A DNA stretch of 64,000 nt from VAZQ01 sp963756715 (GTDB lineage: Bacteria > Pseudomonadota > Alphaproteobacteria > Rhizobiales > Xanthobacteraceae), in the NCBI GenBank assembly GCA_963756715.1, contig CAVWOV010000034.1, positions 1-64,000 on the forward strand. Reading direction: 5' to 3'. Below are positions 49,472 to 57,220 of this stretch, piece by piece. How positions within the stretch are numbered: position 1 is the first letter of the stretch; every line of letters starts with the position of its first letter. The translations under genes were made by a program, and so were the position numbers. The notes under the pieces were generated by a model. The model saw only the letters and a list, made by a program, of their open reading frames with translations. It had not been told where the DNA came from and made no database searches.

Positions 49472-49669
49472 ATGAGCAAGAGTGATAAAGTCATCAAGGT
49501 TGAACAGACCGGCAGCCCGATCCGCCGTCACCATGGCCAGCGTGAGACGCTGATCGGGCTCGGACTGAACAAGATCGGGCGCATGTCCGAACTGCCGGAT
49601 ACGCCCTCGACGCGCGGCATGATCGCCAAGGTGGCGCATATCGTGCGAGTGGTGGAAGAAGCGAAGTAA
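49472..49669 (+). CDS. rpmD: 50S ribosomal protein L30
   Basis: 65 residues: VIKVEQTGSPIRRHHGQRET, LIGLGLNKIGRMSELPDTPS and TRGMIAKVAHIVRVVEEAK. GGGAGG lies just upstream of the ATG. About 100 bases separate it from rplO. Confidence 0.95.
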   Translation: MSKSDKVIKVEQTGSPIRRHHGQRETLIGLGLNKIGRMSELPDTPSTRGMIAKVAHIVRVVEEAK

Positions 49670-49769
49670 GCGCACGCTGATGTTCGGGATACGCATGCGG
49701 ATAGGGCCTTCTGTGCCAGCCCCTGCGATCTTGTCTGTGGCTTGACGCGCGAGAGACGAGGATACTGCT

Positions 49770-50261
49770 ATGAAACTCCACGAGCTTGCGGACCGTCCGG
49801 GCGCCCGCCAGAAACGCCACCGTATCGGTCGCGGTATCGGGTCCGGCTGCGGCAAGACCGGCGGTCGCGGCGGCAAGGGCCAGACCGCGCGTTCGGGTGT
49901 CCGCATCAAGGGCTTCGAGGGCGGTCAGATGCCGCTCCATCGCCGACTGCCCAAACGCGGCTTCAAAAACACGCCGTTCGCGCTGAAGCTGAACGAGGTC
50001 AATCTCGACCGGGTGCAGACGGCCATTGACGCCGGCAAGCTTGATATCAATGCGAGCGTCGATGCCGCCGCGCTGATCAAGGCCGGGGTGCTTCGGCGCG
50101 CCAAGGACGGCGTACGTCTCCTGGGCGGCGGCGAACTCAAGGCCAAGGTGGCGTTCTCCGTCTGGGGTGCGTCCAAATCCGCAGTGGCGGCGGTGGAGAA
50201 GGCCGGCGGCTCAGTCACGATCCTGGCGCCGGCGCGGGAGGCAGAGGGCGAGGCTGCCTAG
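49770..50261 (+). CDS. rplO: 50S ribosomal protein L15
   Basis: 163 residues: MKLHELADRPGARQKRHRIG, GSGCGKTGGRGGKGQTARSG and FEGGQMPLHRRLPKRGFKNT. L15 is a late assembly protein of the large subunit. Intact. Confidence 0.97.
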   Translation: MKLHELADRPGARQKRHRIGRGIGSGCGKTGGRGGKGQTARSGVRIKGFEGGQMPLHRRLPKRGFKNTPFALKLNEVNLDRVQTAIDAGKLDINASVDAAALIKAGVLRRAKDGVRLLGGGELKAKVAFSVWGASKSAVAAVEKAGGSVTILAPAREAEGEAA

Positions 50262-50271
50262 TGTCCTTCGC

Positions 50272-50320
50272 TTCCGAAGTTCGTGATCCGTCGCAGCACA
50301 GTCTGACGTGAACTTCGGAA
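50272..50320. promoter_or_regulatory. Perfect 11-bp inverted repeat between rplO and secY
   Basis: TTCCGAAGTTC (50272-50282) and GAACTTCGGAA (50310-50320) with a 27-base loop. There is no T-run. It may be a processing or regulatory hairpin in the 177-base gap before secY. Confidence 0.4.
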
Positions 50321-50438
50321 ACCAAAGGGCGGGGTAGGAGCTTGAAATCGGCGGCACTAACCCCATAGGAAATGACGATCCGCTCCCCCATATAGCAGGG
50401 GCGGCTGACTGGGGGCGGCGGGACGGGAGCTTCAGCGC

Positions 50439-51770
50439 ATGGTTTCGGCAGCAGAGCAACTTGCTTCGAATCTCAATTTCTCGGCGCTAGCCAAAGCTGA
50501 GGAGCTGAAGAAACGCATCTGGTTCACGGTGGGTGCGCTGCTGGTCTACCGCTTCGGGACTTACATCCCGCTCCCCGGCATCGATCCCTCCGCCTGGGAC
50601 CAGATTTTCCGCTCGCAGGCCGGCGGCATCCTCGGAATGTTCAATATGTTCTCCGGCGGTGGCATCCACCGCATGGCGATCTTTGCGTTGAACATCATGC
50701 CGTACATCTCGGCCTCGATCATCATTCAGTTGATGACCACGGTTTCGCCCACCCTCGAACAGCTCAAGAAGGAGGGCGAACAGGGCCGCAAGGTGATGAA
50801 CCAGTACACGCGGTATCTCACCGTCGTGTTGGCGGCATTTCAGTCCTACGGCATCTCGGTCGGCCTCGAAGGGGCCGGCAATGTCGTGAGCGATCCTGGC
50901 TTCTTCTTCCGCATCTCGACCATGATCACGCTGACCGGCGGCACCATGTTCCTGATGTGGCTTGGTGAGCAGATAACCTCCCGCGGCATCGGTAACGGCA
51001 TTTCGCTGATCATCCTGTCCGGCATCGTCGCCGAACTGCCATCGGCGATCGCCGGGACGCTTGAACTCGGCCGGCAAGGCGCGCTGTCGACGGGCCTCAT
51101 CCTTCTGGTCCTGGTGATGTGCGTCGTGGTGATCGCTTTCATCGTGTTTATGGAGCGCGCTCAGCGGCGGCTGCTCATCCAGTATCCGAAGCGCCAGGTC
51201 GGCAACCGCATGTTCGAGGGCCAGTCCTCGCATCTGCCGCTGAAGCTCAATACCTCGGGCGTGATCCCGCCGATCTTCGCCTCCTCGCTGCTGCTCTTGC
51301 CGACGACGGTGGCCAATTTCAACGCTGGCGGCGGTCCGGAGTGGTTCCAGACGCTGACGACCCAGCTCGGCCACGGCCGGCCGCTGTTTCTCGTTCTCTA
51401 CATCGCGCTGATCGTGTTCTTCGCCTTCTTCTATACGGCGGTCGTGTTCAATCCGACCGAAACCGCCGACAATCTGAAGAAGCATGGCGGGTTCATACCC
51501 GGAATCCGCCCGGGCGAACGCACGGCCGAATATATCGACTATGTGCTCTCGCGCATTACCGTGATCGGCGCGGCCTATCTCGCCATCGTGTGTTTGATCC
51601 CGGAGATCCTGATTTCCTACGCGGCGGTGCCGTTCTACTTCGGCGGTACTTCGCTTCTGATCGTCGTCAGCGTGACGATGGATACCGTCGCCCAGGTCCA
51701 AGGCTATCTGTTCGCGCACCAGTACGAAGGTTTGATCAAACGCTCGAAGCTGCGGGGCAAGCGTAGATGA
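50439..51770 (+). CDS. secY: Preprotein translocase subunit SecY
   Basis: 443 residues with about ten membrane helices. TYIPLPGIDP, IFALNIMPYISASIIIQLMT, GIGNGISLIILSGIVAELPS, the cytosolic loop ERAQRRLLIQYPKRQVGNRM and GGTSLLIVVSVTMDTVAQVQ are SecY landmarks. SecY is the protein-conducting channel; its partner SecE is at 13640. GGGAGC precedes the ATG. The stop overlaps the adk start (ATGA). Confidence 0.97.
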   Translation: MVSAAEQLASNLNFSALAKAEELKKRIWFTVGALLVYRFGTYIPLPGIDPSAWDQIFRSQAGGILGMFNMFSGGGIHRMAIFALNIMPYISASIIIQLMTTVSPTLEQLKKEGEQGRKVMNQYTRYLTVVLAAFQSYGISVGLEGAGNVVSDPGFFFRISTMITLTGGTMFLMWLGEQITSRGIGNGISLIILSGIVAELPSAIAGTLELGRQGALSTGLILLVLVMCVVVIAFIVFMERAQRRLLIQYPKRQVGNRMFEGQSSHLPLKLNTSGVIPPIFASSLLLLPTTVANFNAGGGPEWFQTLTTQLGHGRPLFLVLYIALIVFFAFFYTAVVFNPTETADNLKKHGGFIPGIRPGERTAEYIDYVLSRITVIGAAYLAIVCLIPEILISYAAVPFYFGGTSLLIVVSVTMDTVAQVQGYLFAHQYEGLIKRSKLRGKRR

Positions 51771-52663
51771 GATTGATATTGCTCGGCCCGCCGGGGGCCG
51801 GCAAAGGCACTCAGGCTCAGAGGCTCGTTGCCAAGCACGGAATTGTGCAGCTTTCCACCGGAGACATGCTGCGGGCGGCCGTCAATGCCGGTACGCCCGT
51901 CGGTTTGCGCGCCAAGGACATCATGGAGCGCGGCGAGCTTGTTCCTGACGATGTGGTGGTCGCGATCGTCGCCGACCGGATCGCCGAACCCGACGCCCGC
52001 AACGGCTTCATCCTCGACGGTTTTCCTCGCACGGTGCCGCAGGCCCATGCGCTCGACCGCATGCTTGCAGAGAGGGGCCTCAAGCTCGATGCGGTGATCG
52101 AGCTGAAGGTCGATGAGGGTATTCTTGTCAAACGCATGCAGAACCGCGTCGCCGAAATGCAAGCGCGCGGCGAGCAGCCACGTGCGGATGACAATCCCGA
52201 AATCCTGCATCGCCGGCTGCTCGCTTATCGCGCTCAGACCGCGCCGCTGGCAGGCTATTTTCAGCTGCAGAGCGTGCTGCGGTCGGTCGATGGTATGGCC
52301 ACCGTCGACGAGGTTTCACGGGCCATCGACACGGTGCTGGGCAACGCCCGAAAGAAAGCGCCGATTCGGAAGGCTGCGAAGAAGAGCGCCGGGAAAATCG
52401 GCAAGACCGCTAACAAGACCGCTAACAAGGCTGTGAGCAAGAAAGCTGCCGCGAAGCCGGCTGTGCCCAGGGTTAACGGTTCGAAGTCACGCAAGGCCGA
52501 ATCGCGCGCCGATGCGGGCCGAAACGCGACGAAAGGCGGCCGAAAAGGGGCGAAAATACCCGCCAAACAGCCGAAGTCGGCGAAGCCGCCGCGCAAGGCC
52601 GCGGCGCGAAAGACCACTGCCCGCAAAAGCAGTCGCCCGCAGAGGTTGACGAAGCGCAGATGA
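51767..52663 (+). CDS. adk: Adenylate kinase with histone-like C-terminal tail
   Basis: 298 residues. Residues 1-193 are a normal short-lid adenylate kinase: P-loop GPPGAGKGTQ (7-16), STGDMLRAAV, GFILDGFPRTVPQA, and RRLLAYRAQTAPLAGYFQ. It interconverts ATP+AMP and 2 ADP. From about 195 on, some 104 residues are almost entirely Lys, Arg, Ala, Ser and Pro (KKAPIRKAAKKSAGK, AARKTTARKSSRPQRLTKRR), about 38 basic against two acidic. This resembles H1/AlgP-type tails. Typical bacterial Adk ends near 190-215. The tail is in frame and the gene is coupled to secY. Confidence 0.95.
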   Translation: MRLILLGPPGAGKGTQAQRLVAKHGIVQLSTGDMLRAAVNAGTPVGLRAKDIMERGELVPDDVVVAIVADRIAEPDARNGFILDGFPRTVPQAHALDRMLAERGLKLDAVIELKVDEGILVKRMQNRVAEMQARGEQPRADDNPEILHRRLLAYRAQTAPLAGYFQLQSVLRSVDGMATVDEVSRAIDTVLGNARKKAPIRKAAKKSAGKIGKTANKTANKAVSKKAAAKPAVPRVNGSKSRKAESRADAGRNATKGGRKGAKIPAKQPKSAKPPRKAAARKTTARKSSRPQRLTKRR

Positions 52664-52810
52664 ATCCATTAATAACCCCAGTATCCAAGTCGTGAAGTCA
52701 AACGATGCCGGGCCCCTGGGGAGCGGGGGAGGGTGTCGCGTTATCGTTTGCGGCATCCGCTGATTTGATAGGCCGCCGGCCCTGAGCGCCGGCAACAGGA
52801 GAGAACAGCC

Positions 52811-53179
52811 GTGGCCCGCATCGCCGGCGTCAATATCCCGACCAATAAGCGCGTCGTTATTGCATTGCAATATATCCATGGCATTGGCTCGAAAAATGCC
52901 AGTGAAATCATGGAGAAAGTAGGGATTCCGGAAGAACGCCGGGTATCCCAGTTGACGGATCAGGAGGTGCTCCAGATTCGCGAAGTGATCGACCGCGACT
53001 ACCTCGTCGAAGGCGATCTCCGGCGCGAAACCGGCATGAACATCAAGCGATTGATGGACCTCGGATGCTACCGGGGGTTGCGGCATCGTCGCGGCCTGCC
53101 CGTGCGCGGCCAGCGGACCCACACCAACGCTCGCACCCGCAAGGGCCCGGCCAAGGCAATTGCCGGCAAGAAGAAATAA
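52811..53179 (+). CDS. rpsM: 30S ribosomal protein S13
   Basis: 122 residues with a GTG start: ARIAGVNIPTNKRVVIALQY, IHGIGSKNASEIMEKVGIPE and GLRHRRGLPVRGQRTHTNAR. AGGAGAG lies just upstream. First gene of the alpha block, 147 bases after adk; that gap may hold a promoter but I see no consensus. Confidence 0.97.
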   Translation: MARIAGVNIPTNKRVVIALQYIHGIGSKNASEIMEKVGIPEERRVSQLTDQEVLQIREVIDRDYLVEGDLRRETGMNIKRLMDLGCYRGLRHRRGLPVRGQRTHTNARTRKGPAKAIAGKKK

Positions 53180-53283
53180 CTCCGGCCGGCAGGCAGGTTG
53201 ATCACCCGCGAAGGCTGAGTGCGCGGCGACAAATGAATTGATCGGCCCGGCTCTTTGCACGCCGCGCCGCGAAAGGATCGAGA

Positions 53284-53673
53284 ATGGGCAAAGAAGCTAC
53301 CCGCGTCCGCCGGCGTGAACGCAAGAACATCGCGTCGGGCGTGGCGCACGTGAACGCCACCTTCAACAACACCATGATCACCATCACCGATGCCCAGGGC
53401 AATACGATCGCCTGGTCTTCGGCGGGTACCATGGGATTCAAGGGATCGCGCAAATCGACCCCCTACGCGGCTCAGGTTGCGGGCGAAGATGTCGCCAAGA
53501 AGGCCGCCGAGCACGGCATGCGCACGCTTGAAGTCGAGGTCGCAGGCCCCGGCTCGGGCCGCGAATCGGCGCTTCGGGCGTTGCAGTCGGCGGGCTTCAC
53601 TATCACTTCGATCCGTGACGTGACGACGATCCCGCACAACGGCTGCCGGCCACGCAAGAGGCGCAGAGTATGA
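53284..53673 (+). CDS. rpsK: 30S ribosomal protein S11
   Basis: 129 residues: GVAHVNATFNNTMITITDAQ, GNTIAWSSAGTMGFKGSRKS and the C-terminal RDVTTIPHNGCRPRKRRRV. S11 forms part of the platform near the Shine-Dalgarno duplex. Its stop overlaps the ATG of the long rpoA form. Confidence 0.97.
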   Translation: MGKEATRVRRRERKNIASGVAHVNATFNNTMITITDAQGNTIAWSSAGTMGFKGSRKSTPYAAQVAGEDVAKKAAEHGMRTLEVEVAGPGSGRESALRALQSAGFTITSIRDVTTIPHNGCRPRKRRRV

Positions 53674-54806
53674 CAGACGATGTTCTCATCCGGCGGACCG
53701 ATGGGTCTGCCGCCGCCGAATCTTCCCACGGGGCGGAGTGGAATGCGCGGCCGGCCGCCGCGCCGCTCAACGCGATGGGTGCCAACGTGACGATCCAGAA
53801 GAACTGGCAAGAGCTGATCCGACCCAACAAGCTCCAGGTTACGCCGGGAGTCGATCCGAAGCGCGAGGCCACCGTGGTGGCCGAGCCGCTGGAACGCGGT
53901 TTTGGCGTGACACTAGGCAACGCGCTGCGGCGCATCCTGCTGTCGTCGCTGCAAGGCGCGGCCGTGCAGTCGGTGCACATCGATGGCGTGCTCCACGAAT
54001 TCTCGTCGATCGGCGGCGTGCGCGAGGATGTGACCGACATCGTGCTCAACATCAAAGACATCGCCATCAAGATGCAGGGCGAGGGGCCCAAGCGCATGGT
54101 GGTGAAGAAGCAGGGCCCCGGCATCGTCACCGCCGGCGACATTCAGACGGTGGGCGACATCGTGGTGCTCAACCCCGATCTCGTGCTCTGCACCCTCGAC
54201 GAAGGCGCCGAGATTCGCATGGAGTTTACGGTCAACACCGGCAAAGGCTACGTGCCGACCGAGCGCAACCGTCCAGAGGATGCGCCGATCGGCCTCATCC
54301 CGGTCGACAGCTTGTTCTCGCCGGTGCGCAAGGTTTCCTACAAGGTCGAAAACACTCGCGAAGGGCAGATTCTCGACTACGACAAGCTCACGATGACGGT
54401 CGAGACCAACGGCGCGGTCACGCCGGATGATGCGCTTGCCTACGCGGCCCGCATCCTGCAGGACCAGCTCAACGTCTTCGTCAACTTCGAGGAGCCTCGC
54501 AAGGAGGTCATCACCGAAGCGATCCCCGATCTCGCTTTCAATCCTGCCTTCCTCAAGAAGGTGGACGAGCTCGAACTGTCGGTGCGTTCGGCCAACTGCC
54601 TCAAGAACGACAACATCGTTTACATCGGCGACCTTGTGCAGAAGACGGAAGCCGAGATGTTGCGCACCCCGAACTTCGGACGCAAGTCGCTCAACGAGAT
54701 CAAGGAAGTGCTGGCGCAGATGGGATTGCATCTCGGCATGGAAGTGCCGGGCTGGCCGCCGGACAATATCGACGAACTCGCCAAGCGCTTCGAGGATCAT
54801 TATTGA
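53670..54806 (+). CDS. rpoA: RNA polymerase alpha subunit
   Basis: The N-terminal dimerisation domain starts VTIQKNWQELIRPNKLQVTP and has FGVTLGNALRRILLSSLQGA. The C-terminal domain ELSVRSANCLKNDNIVYIGD then FGRKSLNEIKEVLAQMGLHL binds UP elements and activators. Two starts are possible. The ATG at 53670 overlaps the rpsK stop and has AAGAGG upstream, giving 378 residues. The ATG at 53775 (MGANVTIQKNW) matches the usual ~343-residue family form but has no visible ribosome-binding site. The 35 extra residues are not conserved-looking. Confidence 0.95.
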   Translation: MTDDVLIRRTDGSAAAESSHGAEWNARPAAAPLNAMGANVTIQKNWQELIRPNKLQVTPGVDPKREATVVAEPLERGFGVTLGNALRRILLSSLQGAAVQSVHIDGVLHEFSSIGGVREDVTDIVLNIKDIAIKMQGEGPKRMVVKKQGPGIVTAGDIQTVGDIVVLNPDLVLCTLDEGAEIRMEFTVNTGKGYVPTERNRPEDAPIGLIPVDSLFSPVRKVSYKVENTREGQILDYDKLTMTVETNGAVTPDDALAYAARILQDQLNVFVNFEEPRKEVITEAIPDLAFNPAFLKKVDELELSVRSANCLKNDNIVYIGDLVQKTEAEMLRTPNFGRKSLNEIKEVLAQMGLHLGMEVPGWPPDNIDELAKRFEDHY

Positions 54807-54811
54807 GATGT

Positions 54812-54910
54812 GTCATTCCGGGGCCGGCCGAAGGTCGGAACCCGGAATCCATGAATAATATGGATGAATGGATTTCGGGCTCCCTCGCTTCGCCTGGGCC
54901 CCGAAATGAC
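54812..54910. repeat. Palindromic intergenic repeat, family B
   Basis: A 99-base imperfect palindrome: GTCATTCCGGGGC, CGGAATCCAT, centre, ATGGATTTCGGGCTCC, GGGCCCCGAAATGAC. This GTCATTCCGGGGC type is abundant in Bradyrhizobium intergenic DNA (recollection). It sits between rpoA and rplQ inside the alpha operon. Confidence 0.7.
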
Positions 54911-54936
54911 GCAACAGGCACGGACAGGAGTACGCG

Positions 54937-55362
54937 ATGCGTCACGGCAAGGCCCATCGGAAGCTCAATCGCAAACACGAGCATCGCGGCGCCATGTTCA
55001 GCAACATGGCGGCGGCGTTAATCAAGCACGAGCAGATCGTGACGACGTTGCCCAAGGCGAAGGATTTGCGGCCCATCGTCGAGAAACTCGTCACGCTCGG
55101 TAAGCGCGGCGACCTGCATGCACGCCGGCGGGCAATCGCCGAGATTCGCGACGTCGCCATGGTCAAGAAATTGTTCGAGGTTCTCGGGCCCCGCTACAAG
55201 GACCGTAACGGCGGTTATACGCGGGTGCTCAAGGCCGGCTTTCGCTACGGCAACTCCGCACCGGTTGGTGTCATTGAGTTCGTCGATCGCGACGTCGAAG
55301 CCAAGGGCAAGGATTCCGGACCGATGCATGACCGTGCCGATGCCGGGTCAGTACCGGCCTGA
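54937..55362 (+). CDS. rplQ: 50S ribosomal protein L17
   Basis: 141 residues: MRHGKAHRKLNRKHEHRGAM, FSNMAAALIKHEQIVTTLPK and GGYTRVLKAGFRYGNSAPVG then VIEFVDRD. Last gene of the ribosomal supercluster. AGGAG lies six bases upstream of the ATG. Confidence 0.97.
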   Translation: MRHGKAHRKLNRKHEHRGAMFSNMAAALIKHEQIVTTLPKAKDLRPIVEKLVTLGKRGDLHARRRAIAEIRDVAMVKKLFEVLGPRYKDRNGGYTRVLKAGFRYGNSAPVGVIEFVDRDVEAKGKDSGPMHDRADAGSVPA

Positions 55363-55390
55363 AACCATCGGACGATGTAACGCGATGTTT

Positions 55391-55416
55391 GGGCGGCGCT
55401 GGGCGTCGCCCTTTTT
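55391..55416 (+). terminator. Intrinsic terminator after rplQ
   Basis: GGGCGGCG and CGTCGCCC form an 8-bp stem with one G-T pair, followed by TTTTT. It lies 29 bases after the rplQ stop and closes the alpha operon. Confidence 0.75.
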
Positions 55417-55429
55417 CGTGGAGGCCGTT

Positions 55430-56122
55430 TTGCGCTGTCGCCACGCAGGGGTATTCCGGCAATTTGCGTTGGGACTGGTCTTAAGCGCGATTATGCTCGC
55501 AGGCTGCGCCGCGGGCACGTCGACGGCGCACGCTCAAGACACATTGGTCAGCGCCGCTGACCGTGGCGAGACGGTGATCGTCCGCAAGCTGCTCGCCCAG
55601 GGCGCACAGGTGAACGCGCGCGACGGCCGCGGCCGCACGGCTCTGCTCGCCGCGACGCAACGCAATCACATCGACATAGCGCGCATGCTCATCAACGAAG
55701 GCGCCGACGTCAATGTCAGGGATTTTGTCCAGGACTCGCCGTTTCTCGTCGCCGGTGCTGAGGGCCGCGCCGAAATCCTCAAGCTGATGCTGCCCGCGGG
55801 CGCGGACCTTGGCAGTGTGAACCGATTTGGCGGCACGGCCCTGATCCCAGCCTGTCACTACGGCCATGTCGAGGCGGTGAAAGTGCTGCTCACGTCCGCA
55901 ATCGACCGCGATCACGTCAATAACCTCGGTTGGACTGCGTTGCTCGAAACAGTCCTTCTCGGTGATGGCGGTCCGCGTCACACCGAGATTGTCCGGCTGC
56001 TTGTGGCGGCAGGCGCAAATGTCAACTTTGCCGATCGAGAAGGCACGACTGCGCTCTTTCACGCCCGGCAGCGCGGCTACGCCGAGATGGTTCGTATCCT
56101 GGAAGCGGCCGGTGCGCGATGA
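55430..56122 (+). CDS. Ankyrin-repeat lipoprotein
   Basis: TTG start at 55430 chosen because GGAGG lies five bases upstream; the ATG at 55385 precedes the terminator hairpin. 230 residues. The signal ends in lipobox LAGC (FALGLVLSAIMLAGCAAG), so it is likely lipid-anchored. About five ankyrin repeats follow: SAADRGETVIVRKLLAQGAQ, GRGRTALLAATQRNHIDIAR, LIPACHYGHVEAVKVLL, and GTTALFHARQRGYAEMVRIL. Such repeats bind proteins. The partner is unknown. Confidence 0.82.
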   Translation: MRCRHAGVFRQFALGLVLSAIMLAGCAAGTSTAHAQDTLVSAADRGETVIVRKLLAQGAQVNARDGRGRTALLAATQRNHIDIARMLINEGADVNVRDFVQDSPFLVAGAEGRAEILKLMLPAGADLGSVNRFGGTALIPACHYGHVEAVKVLLTSAIDRDHVNNLGWTALLETVLLGDGGPRHTEIVRLLVAAGANVNFADREGTTALFHARQRGYAEMVRILEAAGAR

Positions 56123-56273
56123 AACGAGAACGGGTGCGCGTCTGCGGTTTGGCGTGTTCGGCCGCCACATGTTTCTGGTGAAAACCGATTGGCAGGCCCG
56201 ACGAACAGGGTATCTTGCGGCCGGGACGACCGCTCGATGAATGACGGTGAACCGTCATATGGGAGGGAGCAGC

Positions 56274-57124
56274 ATGGTTAGGTTTGGCCTATTGGGAATC
56301 GCGGCGTTGCTTGCGACCACTGCAATCACGCAGGCGCAGTCGCCGGTCGAGCGCGGCAAGTATCTCGTCGAAACCGTGATGACCTGTCACAACTGCCATA
56401 CCCCGATGGGACCGAATGGGCCACAGTTCGACAAGGCGTTTTCCGGCGGGCTGCGTTTCAACGAACCGCCGTTCGACGTGACCGCACCCAACATCACTCC
56501 GGACCGGGCGACCGGGATCGGCGCCTGGAGCGATGCCGACCTCAAGAAGGCGCTGCGGGAAGGCATCAAGCCGAGACGGCGTGCAAATGGCCGAAGTGAT
56601 GCCGACGAGCCTTCTACAAAATCATCACGCCGGGCGATCTCGACGCCATTGTCGCCTATCTGCGTTCGATCCCGGCGGTCAGCAACAAGGTGCGCGACCC
56701 GGTCTACAAGATGAAGATTCCGCATCATGTCTTCCCGGGCGCGGAAAAGCCGATGCCGGAGGCCGACATGAGTGACAAGCTCAAGCGCGGCTTCTATCTC
56801 GTCACGATCGGGCATTGCCTGGAGTGCCACACGCCCTTCGGACCGCCCGGTACAGGCGTCGATTTCGGTAATTCGCTCGGCAAGGGCGGGCGGGAGTTCC
56901 CCGGCCCCTGGGGCAAATCGGTGTCGCGCAATATCACGTCAAGCAAGACCAAGGGCCTCGGCGACTGGAGCGATGCGGAAATCAAGCGCGCCATCACACA
57001 TGGCGTGCGTAAGGATGGCACCAAGCTCAAACCGCCGATGGGGTTCCCTTACTACGCCAAGATGACCGACGGTGACGTCGACGCGGTCGTGGCCTATCTG
57101 CGTACGCTGCCGCCGAAGGAGTAA
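56274..57124 (+). CDS. Diheme c-type cytochrome (two one-base insertions as read)
   Basis: The ATG at 56274 has GGAGGGAGC upstream; signal peptide to about ITQAQ. The first heme site is CHNCH in VMTCHNCHTPMGPNGPQF, the second CLECH in TIGHCLECHTPFGPPGTG. Between them the frame breaks twice: a surplus A near 56574 (CCGAGACGGC) and a surplus C near 56610 (AGCCTTC). Corrected, it reads PDGVQMAEVMPTSFYKIITP then LDAIVAYLRSIPAVSN. Restored length is 282 residues. It is probably a periplasmic electron carrier, as in cytochrome subunits of alcohol or aldehyde dehydrogenases. No dehydrogenase gene is adjacent. Confidence 0.85.
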
Positions 57125-57220
57125 GGCCGAGCATCAGCCCCAAGCGGGCATCCTGACAGGGGGTCATAAGCCATCCGTCACATGAGGCTTCGTGTTTCTC
57201 TGGATGATGGCTCAATCGAT

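Noticed and set aside
53670..54430. Alternative-frame ORFs inside rpoA and the other ribosomal genes
   Set aside because: Arg-rich shadow frames of conserved genes with no supporting start signals.
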